Of a DNA stretch of 41,369 bases, positions 17,943 to 27,595 are shown piece by piece (the first letter of the stretch is position 1; each line of letters starts with the position of its first letter). The stretch comes from Palsa-883 sp963847615. Lineage in GTDB: Bacteria; Pseudomonadota; Alphaproteobacteria; Acetobacterales; Acetobacteraceae. The position numbers and the translations under genes are program-made. The notes below the pieces were generated by a model. It was not told the origin of the DNA. It saw nothing but the letters and a program-made list of their open reading frames with translations, and searched no databases. The stretch is from assembly GCA_963847615.1 (NCBI GenBank), contig CAWKAN010000023.1, positions 1 to 41,369 of the forward strand, read 5' to 3'.

Positions 17943-19121
17943 TCATCGCGATCTGAATAAGGCCTGGCGCCGCGTTCTGGTATATTGACCTTTGGTGAAA
18001 TTGCTCCCGGTATTGTCTACCAGTCGCGCATTTGGGTCGTCAACCCAAACCAAGGAAGGGTAGCGCCCGCCGATCGCTTGGTTGTGTTCCACCCTCACTC
18101 CATCCCCAAGCGCCTGGATGAGCGCGACACCGCGATCGGCGGTCTCGCAATCGACAATCGTATTGCCGACGATCGCGGTGGCAATCGGATGGTGCCACTT
18201 ATCGGGACGGGCAAAGATCGCGTTGCCGCCCCTGACCCCTTCGACCTGATTGTTTTCGATTGTCAACCCACGGATATCCCCGGTGGCTCCAATTCCCGAA
18301 CCCTTCGCAATGCGCACGGTGTTGCCCTTCAGCATTACGTTCGCCACCGAGGATCCCTGCGAGAGTGAGCACACCCAAATCCCAGTGCCGGTGAGAGATT
18401 TCGATCACGTTCTCGGCGGCCGTGACGTTGGATGCCGCTTCATCGTCTTCGTGCTCCGTACCGACACCCGTGAACAAAATTCCATAACCCTTGATGCTCC
18501 GGACCGAGCAGTCGCGTTAAGTGGCATTCCTTGGGCCTTCCCAGTGGTCGTAAGCGCAGTTCAGCGTGCTCTCCGACGCGCAACGCACGACCTCGGTATT
18601 CGCACACGCAAGAAAAGCTGTCGCATCGCCGCCTCCCACAAAGCCACAATCGGCCACTATTATACCGCGGACCTTTCGAAAGCGAATAGCGTGTGCGTCA
18701 CCACGCTGCAATCCAGGGTATTCAAACCTGATTCCACGGACGACGATCTCGCAATCGGATATGGCCGCAGCCGCGAAGTTCACGTTGCCGATTAGCGCAA
18801 AACCCGGCGACATCCACCACTTTGCGGACTGGATGCGTCGCCAGTTCGCCCCTGCAATAAGGCCGTGTTCTGCCCCTCAATGGTGGTGCCTGACTTAAGC
18901 AGGATTGTGCTGGTCACGTAATAGCGGCCAGGACTTAGGCGCAATATGCCGCCGCGTGGGACGCTCCGTGCGGCTGCGTTGAGTGCGTCAGTCGCGTCGG
19001 TCTTACCGTCGCTAACCGCTCCGAACGCGGCCGCGTTGACAGTCGTCAACTGAGCACGAACCGTGTGCGGAAGCAGGATAAGGCTACCGCCTGCAAGCAG
19101 AAATCGACGGCGCGGCAGCAC
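17943..19121 (-). pseudogene. Tat-exported right-handed beta-helix (pectate-lyase-like) protein, broken
   Basis: The N-terminus, from GTG 19121 or TTG 19124, carries a twin-arginine signal: PRRRFLLAGGSLILLPHTVRA. Then comes AAAFGAVSDGKTDATDALNAA, the usual opening of pectate-lyase-3-type beta-helices. Rungs such as DCEIVVRGIRFEYPG, LKGNTVRIAKGSG and LTIENNQVEG follow. A frameshift lies at about 18870-18877, an in-frame TAA at 18517-18519 and a second shift at about 18372-18377. The total span of 1179 bases is exactly 393 codons, so the two shifts cancel. It would act in the periplasm or outside on polysaccharide, as a lyase, hydrolase or epimerase; catalytic residues are not identifiable. Confidence 0.8.
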
Positions 19122-19249
19122 CAAAGGGGCTCTCGATGCGGGTGCTTCGGGGGCGTGCCCCCTTATCTCCCTGTGCCAGGTGATGCTCTCTCATCGAAAT
19201 CCCGCTGAAACGGCCGACCGTAACCTAGTTTGGCCCTCCGCGACCTCAC

Positions 19250-20219
19250 TCACGGCCCCCCTCGCTTGCGGAAAACGAATGTGTTGGACAGCCAGGCCGA
19301 CGGTGGTCCCATGGACGCGTCCTCGCGCACTTCCAGTATGTCAAGGCCAGCCTCCCGTGCGAGCTGAAAGACAACCGGCTGGGGGATGCAATGCACTTCT
19401 ATCTCGCCGACCGCCGAGGGCGTGGCGAGGTATCCGCAAGGTCGAACCTGTAGCCTCTGGCGTAGGTAGGGACCTGGAATATCGCCAACCCTCCCGGTGA
19501 CAACATTGCGAATGCATGTCGCAGAACCATGGCGATAATCGGCGGCGGATTATGCTGCAGCACGATGTAGCTGAACCACAGATCGATCGGCTCCATCATC
19601 CCGAACTCTGGCGCCCGTGCCAAAAACAGGTTCACATTCCGACAGCCGCGACGGGCAACTTCCCGTTCCGCCATTTCCAGATGGCTTGCCGAAATATCGA
19701 CCCCTGTCACCTGGTTGAAGACGGCGGCCAGATGCGGTGTCACCCGGCCAACGCCGCACCCATACTCAACGACGTGGCGTAGACTGTCTGACTTCAGCCC
19801 GTGACGGTCGAGGATATTCGTGATCAGATCAACATCGCTCGCCCCTGCAACTCGTAGAACTGGCTTTCATTGGCCTGCATGTTCTCGGGCAGGAAGGCGT
19901 CGCTGGAGAGAACGGACCAGTGTGGCCGATCATGTCCCAACGCGGTCCATGTCGCCGTAACCTGGTCCAGCAAGCGGGCCTGCATTGCGGGATCGACCTG
20001 CCACTCGATCTGCAACGGCTTCAGGATCAGGGGAAGCCGCAACTGCGGCGTTATCCCAAGGCTCCCCAGTATTGACTGGAACTCTTCCGACGCTACGAAT
20101 GCCTGGCGAAGGGCCGTCACCGACACGGCTTCCGACCAAGCGTCGCACTCCTGCGTAGAAGGGTCTCTCCCCAGGAACATCCGGTAGGCGGAGGCCACTT
20201 CGTCGCGTGTCACAGGCAT
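19250..20219 (-). pseudogene. DUF4214-like plus class I methyltransferase, two frameshifts
   Basis: From ATG 20219 the protein reads MPVTRDEVASAYRMFLGRDP and LRQAFVASEEFQ, a pattern like DUF4214 domains of glycan enzymes. The methyltransferase domain follows: HVVEYGCGVGRVTPHLA (SAM motif), VTGVDISASHLEMAE, IDLWFSYIVLQHNPP and a C-terminal YLATPSAVGEIEVHCIPQ. Breaks lie at about 19841-19846 (lost base in a G run after FYELQ) and about 19430-19434. The 970-base span plus two lost bases makes 324 codons, so both are single deletions. The stop is TGA at 19250-19252. Confidence 0.8.
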
Positions 20220-20471
20220 AGGATTCTCATCACTCGCGAAGGGGTCTGGACATAAGCGGTGGGCAATTCGGTGGGGGGTGCTACCGGGCAAGCGGTCGCA
20301 ACAGCCGCAGCGTCACCGTCCGCAGTGGCAGGCAGCAGGCCGCTGTCGGGGCACCGACGCCGACGGCACCCCCAGGAGACCGGCGTATGTCCCTGGAGAC
20401 GCATCAGCTCATCTCTTGCAACCCCCCGCCCTCGCCTCACAGTCGCACTTCTCCTTCCTGATGCCACAGCA

Positions 20472-21818
20472 TCACACCACGGCCGACCTACGGCGCTTAC
20501 GGGATGCCCGAGGCTTCGGTGGTGGCGCGGCCGGCGCCGGCTGCACCGTCGTCTCCCCCTCCGGTTCGGGTGGTTTCTCCCGTTTCACGTTATCATGAGC
20601 ATCTCGGGCCTCGGCGGCAACAAAATCCTCAACCAAGGCAGGCCGCGGCTCCGCCTCCCGCGCCCCCCGGTTCGCGCCGCCGAAGCCGGTCCCCAGGATT
20701 TCCGTCACCCGATCGAGAACCCGCAGCCCGACCGCCCGGTAGCCATGGCCCAGCCGGATATCCCGCCTTCCCCGCGCGGCGATCTCCCGCGCCCGGGCCG
20801 GATCGGCGATCGCCGCATCCAGCAGCTCCACCGCGTGATCGACATCCGCCTCGGCCCACATCTGCCCTTCGCCGAACGGATACTCCCCCGCTCCCACCGG
20901 GACCAGCCGATGGTCCACCAGCAGCGAGTTGTCCTTGGTCATGTAGTCCAGGTTGCCCGACCAGCCGGTGGCCAGCGCCAGCCGGCCGAGGAACATCGCC
21001 TCGCCGGTGCCCCGGCCGAACCCTTCGGCCCGGTGCAAGGAGACGAAGCAGTCGCAGCAGTTGATCAGGCTGCGGGTCTCCAGCGCGCTCATGGGTTTGA
21101 ACAGGCAGCGGGCTTCCGGCAACCGATCACGGATCGGGCGCAGCCACTCTTCGCCGTCCGCGTCGCCTTGCTTGACCTTCAGCACCAGTTGCACGTCCGC
21201 GAACTCCCGCCGTTTGCGCAAGGCCTCGAACATGGCCAGCACGGCGTCGGGGTTCTTTCGGGTGGCATAGGACGACAGGTCGAAGAAGTGCAGGATCACG
21301 AACGCGGATTCGCGGATGCCGAAATACTTGCGCGGCAGGAAGTGGCCGAGCGGCACCTCGACCGCCTGGCCGATATGGGTGCTGGAAAGACCCGCGGCGG
21401 CCAGGCTTTCGGTCAGAAAATGCGACAACGCCCAGACTTCGTCGAACTTGCGTAGCTGCTCGGCCCAGCCCGCCGGGTAGGTGGGCAGTTCCCATGCCGG
21501 CGCAATGATGTTGTAGCCATCCTTGAACCTGCCCCCCCGCGCCTCGAACGCGGGCAGCACCTGTTCGACCTCGTCGCCGTTGACGTGGAAGATGCGGATG
21601 CCGCCGGCGGGCGTTCTGGTTTCGGCCGGCTCGACCAGCTTGCGATGGTCCGGATCGCCGCGGCTGGCGTAGCGGTAGACGTCCAGGACCTGGTGCGGCA
21701 GGTGCACGCTCCGGCAGGCCGCGATGTGGGACCGCATCTGCTCCCCCATCCCGATGGTCGCGAACGGATGGCCGATGAGCGTGATCGGCACGTCGGGCAA
21801 GGCGGTTGGTGCTGTCAT
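20472..21818 (-). CDS. Glycosyltransferase, GT-B fold (GT4-like)
   Basis: A 448-residue intact enzyme. The start ATG at 21818 gives MTAPTALPDVPITLIGHPF and lies 22 bases after the upstream gene's stop. IGMGEQMRSHIAAC near the N-terminus resembles the glycine-rich acceptor-side loop of GT-B transferases. CFVSLHRAEGFGRGTGEAMF, then GWSGNLDYM, is the nucleotide-sugar-binding block typical of GT4. The last ~60 residues are rich in Pro, Ala, Lys and Arg (PAPAAPPPKPRASRKRRR) and are probably a disordered tail. Same strand and spacing as the large GT2-WbsX gene, so probably one transcript. Confidence 0.85.
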   Translation of the reverse strand: MTAPTALPDVPITLIGHPFATIGMGEQMRSHIAACRSVHLPHQVLDVYRYASRGDPDHRKLVEPAETRTPAGGIRIFHVNGDEVEQVLPAFEARGGRFKDGYNIIAPAWELPTYPAGWAEQLRKFDEVWALSHFLTESLAAAGLSSTHIGQAVEVPLGHFLPRKYFGIRESAFVILHFFDLSSYATRKNPDAVLAMFEALRKRREFADVQLVLKVKQGDADGEEWLRPIRDRLPEARCLFKPMSALETRSLINCCDCFVSLHRAEGFGRGTGEAMFLGRLALATGWSGNLDYMTKDNSLLVDHRLVPVGAGEYPFGEGQMWAEADVDHAVELLDAAIADPARAREIAARGRRDIRLGHGYRAVGLRVLDRVTEILGTGFGGANRGAREAEPRPALVEDFVAAEARDAHDNVKREKPPEPEGETTVQPAPAAPPPKPRASRKRRRSAVV

Positions 21819-21840
21819 GACGGCGCAGCCAGCAGGACGA

Positions 21841-24597
21841 TCATGCCAAGCACTTCGCTGACAGCGCGTTGCGGATCGCCTCCAGCCAGCGATGGCCGTA
21901 TTTCTGGTCGGGCTCCAGATGGGTGCCTTCCGCCCACTCGTTCCAGGCATTGACAAACAGCAAGCGTTCGTCGCCGACCAGCATTCGGCTGACTTCGTCC
22001 AGCTTCTCTTCCACGTAGACCTGAAACGCCTCCGGGCTGGCGTGGATGAAGCTGTCGCCGCGCGACGGCTGGCGGGGCGTGTTGTCCCAGCCCGGGAACG
22101 CCGTCGGATATCGCTTATAGCTCACCGACGCCCGGCTGACCGCGTCCAGCACCGTCGATTCGTAATCGTAGCGGGTACCCACGAAGTCCGGCCGAACCGG
22201 GATCGCGGGCTCGGCGGCCGGCACCGCCAGGCCTTGCGGCGGGAACTCGACACAGGCGTCGAACCCAAGGTCTTCGGGAGGGAGGAGTTTCTGGAACGTC
22301 TCCATGCTTTCGATGTAGGCAAGATGGACTTCGTCGAAGCCGGCCTGGCGGAAGCGTTGCCGACACAGGGCGGCGAAACCGCGGATGTCGGGGATCAGCA
22401 GCGGCCGGTACACCAGAAACAGCGGCTTGCCGTTCACCCGCAGGTAGCGCGGATCGGCGGCATAGCGCGTGGCGTCATCGATGACCTTCAGCAGGGTCTT
22501 GTGGTCGTACGTCTGCTGGAAAATGAGCTCCCGGGTTCCGCCGTCCCAATGGCGGGTCCAATTCTCGTTGGCCCAGCAGATGCAATACGGGAAGTCGATG
22601 GAGCGGTCTGCGACAATCGCCTCGAACGCTTTGTCCAGCGCGCGGCGGCGGCCGAAGTTGTAGTAGTAGACGCAGAATCCGGCGATCCCGTAGCGCCGCG
22701 CCAAGGATGCCTGGCGCACGACGGTCTCCCTGACGCGCAGGTCATAGAAGCCCAGATCGGCCGGCAGGTGGGGTTGATAGTGACCAAGATACGCCGGGCG
22801 CGCCTTCGCGACGTTGGACCACTCGGTAAAGCCCTTGCCCCAGTAGAAGTCGTTTTCCTCCGTTGTATGGAACTGCGGGAGATAAAACGCGATCACCCGG
22901 ACGCGGTTGAGCTCCTCCAATAACGTGGACCATTTGCGCGCAAGCTTCTGCTGATTGCGGGCCACAAGCTGCAGCCGCCTGGTCACGGATTGCTTGTTGG
23001 TGGAGACGCTGAGGTGATGGACGATCTCCGCCTTGGGGCAATAGACCACGCGGCGTCCCTTGGCCAGCAGCCGCAGGCAAAGGTCGGTGTCCTCGCAATA
23101 GGCCGGGACAAAGGCCTCGTCGAACAATTCGTCACCCAGTTCGCTGCGGCGAACCAGCAGAGCGGCACCCGAGCAGTAGTGCACATCGCGGGTGTAGTTG
23201 TAGGCGGGCTGGCCTGGATCAGCGAACAGCCCCACCATGGTGCTTACGCCGTCGCGGTCAACGTTGCAGCCAGCCTCTTGCAGACGGCCGTTGGGATAGA
23301 GCATCTTCGGCCCGACCGCCGCCACGTTGGCGTCGCTCTCGAGCACGTCAACCAGCGCGTCGAGCGCACCGGGCAGCAGCTGCGCATCGTTGTTCAGCAG
23401 CAGAATGTATCTGCCTTCGCAGCTATGAAACGCGCTATTGCAATTACGAAGAAATCCGGCATTCGACGCCTGCCTCAGGTATTTTATGTTCGGGATGCGC
23501 TCAAGTTCCTGCACGGCCGCGTCAGTCGAGGCATCATCTGCGATGACGACTTCGTAGCTTACGTTCGGATTCGAATCGAGAATGGAGCGGATGCACTCCA
23601 CGGTGTAGGCAATTTCGTTATAGACCGGGATCAGTATGGAAACTTGCGGGTTGTCAAACCGAGGGAGCGCCAGTTCCGCAATCTGGCTGAGGGGATCCTC
23701 GAACTGCACGATCTTAGGTGGGGAGACGGAAACCCTGTCCTTGTGGTCCTGGCGGCGTTTGCTAATCCTCTCTTTGAGGGCCTCGTATGTCTTTGCCAAC
23801 TCGGCCTCGTCAACGACTGCAACAGTCGCATCGGATCCTGTGACCGACTCTGCTGGAACCCAAGCCGCCGAGCTTTGCTCCGGGAAATAGGGACGACCCT
23901 CGGCCTTCCCCATGGTCAGGTAATGGATCAGCGCCGGCGTGCCGATGGCGGCGACATCCGGATAGCGCTCCAGATATCGCTTTCCGCTGAAGTCAGGAGC
24001 GGGCGCATAGCCCTCCTTGTCACCACGCATCACGAAGTGGCGCAGTCCCGACCAAACATCGTGCGCACCCTTTAACTGGCGATAGTACCAGAGGGGATCA
24101 AACAGAGGATTTGGCTTCATGCCGAGCAGCAGGCCGGATTTAAGGAAGTCTTCCAGGAACCCGACAACCTCGGTCGATCTGCTTGCCAGTTGCTCGCGGT
24201 AGTATTCAATCGAAAAATAGGGACTTGGGTCCACCACGTCGTAATGCAGAGCGTCATATAGCTCCGGCGTAGAAGGGAATTGTGGAAGCAAGAATGCGTC
24301 AATGCTTCTCATGTAGGATATATCAACGAGCGGATGCGGCGAGCGCCCCTCCCGGCAGCCATGCGTGATGAAATGGATGAGTGAATCACCACCGGCAGCA
24401 CGGACATCGGGGTTCAGCCCGAGATAATATTCGTGGTCAAAAAGGTACGAAATTCTGGGCCGCGACAAGACCGGCAGGCTCAGATAGAGACGGGCTGCTG
24501 CTGGGTCCTGCCGGTCTCCACCGACGCCTTCCCGCCAGAGCGAGTCATCCACGAACGGAGAAGACAGGACTTCCTCAATGAACTCCTCTGGCTGCAA
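21841..24597 (-). CDS. GT2 glycosyltransferase fused to a WbsX-like (GH99-related) domain
   Basis: A 918-residue intact protein. Residues 50-240 hold three or four copies of the motif typified by FDHEYYLGLNPDV with CREGRSP, and KRYLERYPDV with KAEGRPYF. The GT2 domain spans about 318-545 (VSILIPVYNE 319-328, ADDAST 353-358, metal site LLNND 400-404, CEDTDLC 501-507). The WbsX/glycosyltransferase-associated domain spans about 567-915 (VIAFYLPQFHTTEEND, GKGFTEWSNV, CWANENWTRHWDG, NAWNEWAEGTHLEPD). No ATG is near the start; the TTG at 24597 has an AGGAG site (fwd CTCCT 24604-24608) 6 bases upstream. Probably a central enzyme of rhamnan/O-antigen-like polysaccharide synthesis. Confidence 0.9.
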   Translation of the reverse strand: MQPEEFIEEVLSSPFVDDSLWREGVGGDRQDPAAARLYLSLPVLSRPRISYLFDHEYYLGLNPDVRAAGGDSLIHFITHGCREGRSPHPLVDISYMRSIDAFLLPQFPSTPELYDALHYDVVDPSPYFSIEYYREQLASRSTEVVGFLEDFLKSGLLLGMKPNPLFDPLWYYRQLKGAHDVWSGLRHFVMRGDKEGYAPAPDFSGKRYLERYPDVAAIGTPALIHYLTMGKAEGRPYFPEQSSAAWVPAESVTGSDATVAVVDEAELAKTYEALKERISKRRQDHKDRVSVSPPKIVQFEDPLSQIAELALPRFDNPQVSILIPVYNEIAYTVECIRSILDSNPNVSYEVVIADDASTDAAVQELERIPNIKYLRQASNAGFLRNCNSAFHSCEGRYILLLNNDAQLLPGALDALVDVLESDANVAAVGPKMLYPNGRLQEAGCNVDRDGVSTMVGLFADPGQPAYNYTRDVHYCSGAALLVRRSELGDELFDEAFVPAYCEDTDLCLRLLAKGRRVVYCPKAEIVHHLSVSTNKQSVTRRLQLVARNQQKLARKWSTLLEELNRVRVIAFYLPQFHTTEENDFYWGKGFTEWSNVAKARPAYLGHYQPHLPADLGFYDLRVRETVVRQASLARRYGIAGFCVYYYNFGRRRALDKAFEAIVADRSIDFPYCICWANENWTRHWDGGTRELIFQQTYDHKTLLKVIDDATRYAADPRYLRVNGKPLFLVYRPLLIPDIRGFAALCRQRFRQAGFDEVHLAYIESMETFQKLLPPEDLGFDACVEFPPQGLAVPAAEPAIPVRPDFVGTRYDYESTVLDAVSRASVSYKRYPTAFPGWDNTPRQPSRGDSFIHASPEAFQVYVEEKLDEVSRMLVGDERLLFVNAWNEWAEGTHLEPDQKYGHRWLEAIRNALSAKCLA

Positions 24598-24908
24598 CCC
24601 TTGCTCCTAACAACCTCGGCATCAACCCGTGATGGCCTGTTCCGCACCCACTGATAGGCCATCGGGAACCGGCGGTCCAGGGGAGCGTTCCATTGGCCGG
24701 GAAGAGAACGACCGGCCTGCGCAGCCTCGGTAAAAGCCGATAAGACCAAAATCGGCCCCACGCCGAATGCCGCCCCCAGCATAGCTCCCAGGGACCTGGC
24801 GAGCGTTTCGGTCATATTCTGGCACCGTGGCGGGGCTCCTTCTGGCAGCATGGCGGGGCTCCGACATGGACACGGCCAGGTCAACTCACCCGGTAGACGG
24901 GTTCGAAT
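24598..24908. other. Intergenic stretch of about 310 bases in the glycan island
   Basis: A minus-strand frame (24480-24884) includes a hydrophobic segment, LGAMLGAAFGVGPILVLSAF, but it overlaps the start of the larger gene and has no clear ribosome site. I do not call a gene. It contains the AGGAG site for the gene starting at 24597. Confidence 0.4.
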
Positions 24909-25313
24909 TTACGTTCTTCCGGCGAGCCGCAGCCAACGCATCATGACTTCTTTGTCCTCCGGGTTGGCAAATCGTCCCTCGGCAGCGCCCGCGTTCATGT
25001 AGTGCTCCAACGCGGATCCTACCTCTTTGTTGGCTATCGCCCCGGCGACGTCCGGATAGGTATCCGTGTAGAATCCCTCATCGACGTTGGGCTTGGCTCC
25101 GAACCGGCCTTCGAAGTACCCTTCTTCTACGAAGTGCCTTCTGAGATCTGCAATCTGGCCACTGTTGTAGGCTGCACGAACATCCGGGTATGTAGAAAGA
25201 TAAAAATCCTCGTCGAATGGCAGCTTCGACGCGGCCACCTCAAGAATTTCCCGCAGGATCGGAAGAAGGATCGCGGCCTTCGCCCCCGACCGCAGCCTCT
25301 CGAAACTCAACAT
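24909..25313 (-). CDS. Small protein made of two glycosyltransferase-associated repeats
   Basis: A 134-residue protein. The ATG at 25313 is preceded by AGGACC about 7 bases upstream; an in-frame extension to 25397 is not supported. After an N-terminal amphipathic helix come two tandem repeats. Repeat 1 (about 33-76) has FDEDFYLSTYPDVRAAY and EEGYFEGRFG. Repeat 2 (about 80-120) has DEGFYTDTYPDVAGAI, LEHYMNAGAAEGRF. The same motif is found in the N-terminal parts of the two large glycosyltransferases of this island. It contains no catalytic domain, so it may be an adaptor, a truncated relic of a larger transferase, or a protein-protein interaction module. First gene on the minus strand of this cluster. 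Confidence 0.75.
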   Translation of the reverse strand: MLSFERLRSGAKAAILLPILREILEVAASKLPFDEDFYLSTYPDVRAAYNSGQIADLRRHFVEEGYFEGRFGAKPNVDEGFYTDTYPDVAGAIANKEVGSALEHYMNAGAAEGRFANPEDKEVMMRWLRLAGRT

Positions 25314-26380
25314 GACAGGTCCTGAGAAGAAAGGTTCCGTGCGGAATGTCTCTTGGAGCGTCCATACTCGTCCTCGCGGTGTGTCAACAAAAGCCATTAT
25401 CGGCGGGACTGAGTGTGGCCCGGGTCGCTCATCCTGATGAGGGCCGGGTTGGACTCAGCGCCTGCGAGCAGATAGCAGACCAACTGCGACCCTTGTCAAT
25501 TTGAAACACTCACGCATGGCCCGGATTTCTGACCCTGTCGTGGCACGCCGTCGAAGCGCATTGCCGTACTGCGGGGCTTTTCGCGCCGCCACCAATAACG
25601 GCCGTATTCTCCGGGCGTGAAAAGCACTTGGGGGGCGCCCGCGCCGGCATCCACGAGAGCGTGGGACGTCTGGGCTAGTGCCCTGGACCGTAAGATTTGC
25701 CGGGATCATGCGCCACCTCGTCGTCCCCGATAGCACCGCCTCCTGGAGAGCGGCGAGATCAGCGCGGAATTGGTGGCGTAGGGCGCTGGCGCGGCATGGC
25801 TCGGGTCGGCAACGCCGTGATGCAGACTGGCCGGTGTGTGGCACGTTGCCGGAAAGATGACGTCGCGGAGATTTTGTGCCGGCCGAGTTGGCACGCCGCA
25901 CTGGTGGCTGCGCCGCAAGCAGGCGGCACGACATCCGTCGAGGACGTTTGACCTATTGGCATATCGCAACGGACGGACACTGGTACCGGATTCCGCGGGT
26001 AGAACAGCCGAGGGTGCCCTTTCCGTCACTGATAGCCGTCCTTGTCCCAGAGCGCTTCTCGCAATCTAACAACGCCTTTGCGGCATCAGCAAAACGTCAC
26101 CTCGCGATCGTCCGCCAAGCCGGTTTCCCCAATCCCTGGCCCCAGTTCTGGTAACGCTGCCGGCAGCCAAATGCAAGGGGATGCCCCCAGAGGATGCCCC
26201 CAGGATCAGCGGTTCTCAATGCGGTTGAGTTGCGTTCTGAACTTGCCCAGGCGAGTCGGGGGCTGATGGGGGGCGAAGGGTGCAACTGAGTCCGATCTGC
26301 CACATCGGGTAGCTCTCTTCGTGATGGGCCACATCATACAGAGTGTTTTGCTTTTATCGGAAACCGGATCTTGATTCCAC
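25314..26380. other. Gene-poor stretch at the right edge of the island
   Basis: About 1.1 kb with short open frames on all strands and no domain I recognise. GATGCCCCCAG occurs twice in a row at about 26186-26210. Composition is mixed. It probably consists of decayed mobile-element DNA, since a transposase remnant follows directly. Confidence 0.45.
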
Positions 26381-26645
26381 CTCGGCCTGAGTGTCGTCGA
26401 TGACCTGATCGCCGAACTGGGAACGGTCTGTGCCGTTCTTCCGGACCGGCGCACGGCGCCGCGACGGCGACTACTCGATGGCCGACATCGGCGTGTCGGC
26501 GTTCTCGCTTTGCTTCAGGGAAGCCCGTCGTTCCTGGCGCATCAGCGCGTATTGGCGCGTGGGCATGGCCAATCGAACAGCCAGACCCTGTTCGGCATGG
26601 CGGCGGTCCCCACCGACAACTACATCCGCCTGGTGCGGGACAGCG
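26381..26645 (+). mobile_element. Remnant of an ISNCY-like transposase gene
   Basis: One frame from about 26399 reads DDLIAELGTVCAVLPDRR and, after a shifted middle, SPSFLAHQRVLARGHGQS then QTLFGMAAVPTDNYIRLVRD. The neighbouring frame between gives GDYSMADIGVSAFSLCF. These blocks resemble the N-terminal part of transposases often annotated ISNCY in proteobacteria, from memory of the family. At least two compensating frameshifts and loss of everything after about 26645 show it is dead. The dispersed repeat copy B begins 10 bases after it. Confidence 0.6.
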
Positions 26646-26654
26646 CCTCGCCAG

Positions 26655-26734
26655 TCTCCCGCCCCACGGTTGATTGGGACACCCCGCAAGCGAAGGATTT
26701 GCGCGAGAGAGGTGGATCATGGACCAGGGCAGGA
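26655..26734 (+). repeat. Dispersed repeat, copy B (right of the glycan island)
   Basis: Matches copy A at 9930-10010 in the same orientation, with a shared exact 20-base core CCACGGTTGATTGGGACACC and a shared ATG context before ACCAGGGCAGGA. Lies directly after the transposase remnant, so it may be the end of a second element inserted into it. Confidence 0.7.
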
Positions 26735-27414
26735 ACATTGGAGCGCGGCTGGGCGACACGGCGCGAGCACACGAGTCTGGCGCAGCAGTGCGCGAGGGAG
26801 CGGTCCCGACGCCTTCGCTCAAGCCAACCTCTGGTCGCCACGCAGCAACGACGCCGAGCTACTCCCCCCGGGCCGGTGCCCCGACCTTCCCCATCCGGTC
26901 AGGCAGGTTCCCCGGCGCCCCATTCTGGCCCAACGGCGGTTTGTGCATGACCACGTAACTTGACCGCTCCAGATGCTCGACCAGCCTCTCCCCGAGGTCG
27001 CGGCCTTGACCGCGATGCCCAATCTTGCGAGCCGCAAATGCGGCTGGGGGGTGCCGCCATCCCGGCCGGTTGCTTCGCGAGTGTGGAGCGGACAAGCCAG
27101 TTCCAGGCCTGATCCGGGCATCAGCCGGCGAGTGCCCGCGGATGGAAAGCAAGGACATCCACGATCAACGCGCCCCGTTGGCCGGCCTGGTCGTTGCTGT
27201 TCGGGGCGGCCCTTTGCCGTGTCCGCGCTCTGTGTCCGCGCCGCGCACCCAAGCTGCCGGCTTGCCCCGACCGTGGTACCGCAGACTTGGCCGGAATCCG
27301 CCCCGGATGCCGTGCCACTGTGCCTGGGTTACGGACATGGGCGGACATTTTTCATGCAAATCTCCGCCGCGGACATCGGAGTCTTGAAACACCCAAGGAT
27401 TTCAATGAGCCGCA
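26735..27414. other. Gene-free stretch before the tRNA
   Basis: About 680 bases of GC-rich sequence with overlapping short frames and no credible domain or ribosome site. No copy of the tRNA 3' end is visible that would mark an attachment site. Confidence 0.45.
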
Positions 27415-27490
27415 TGGTGGAGCCAGGGGGAATCGAACCCCCGACCTCCTGAATGCCATTCAGGCGCTCTCCCAACTGAGCTATGGCCCC
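27415..27490 (-). tRNA. tRNA-Ala (anticodon GGC)
   Basis: A complete 76-base cloverleaf on the minus strand. The acceptor 5' end is GGGGCCA. The D arm is GCTC-AGTTGGGA-GAGC. The anticodon stem CCTGA/TCAGG encloses loop ATGGCAT (anticodon GGC, reads GCC). The T arm has GGTTCGATTCC, and CCA is encoded at the 3' end. The 3' end faces the gene-poor region and the glycan island. Confidence 0.97.
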
Positions 27491-27595
27491 GGCCGCGCGG
27501 CGGGCGGCTTATAGCCCCCCCGATTGAAACCCGGCAAGGGGGCGAAACCGGGCAAGCGAGCCGGGAGTAACCGCGCCCCGGCCCGGCGGCAGCGG

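Noticed and set aside
10197..20219. Programmed ribosomal frameshifting as explanation for the breaks
   Set aside because: Breaks differ in direction and local sequence, lack a shared slippery heptamer with a stimulatory structure, and occur several times per gene.
24480..24884. Minus-strand frame with a hydrophobic segment upstream of the GT2-WbsX gene
   Set aside because: It overlaps the better-supported TTG start with AGGAG and has no ribosome site or family resemblance.
27415..27490. tRNA-Ala as integration site with a duplicated 3' end (attL/attR)
   Set aside because: I found no second copy of the tRNA 3' end within the window and no integrase gene, so the tRNA position is only suggestive.
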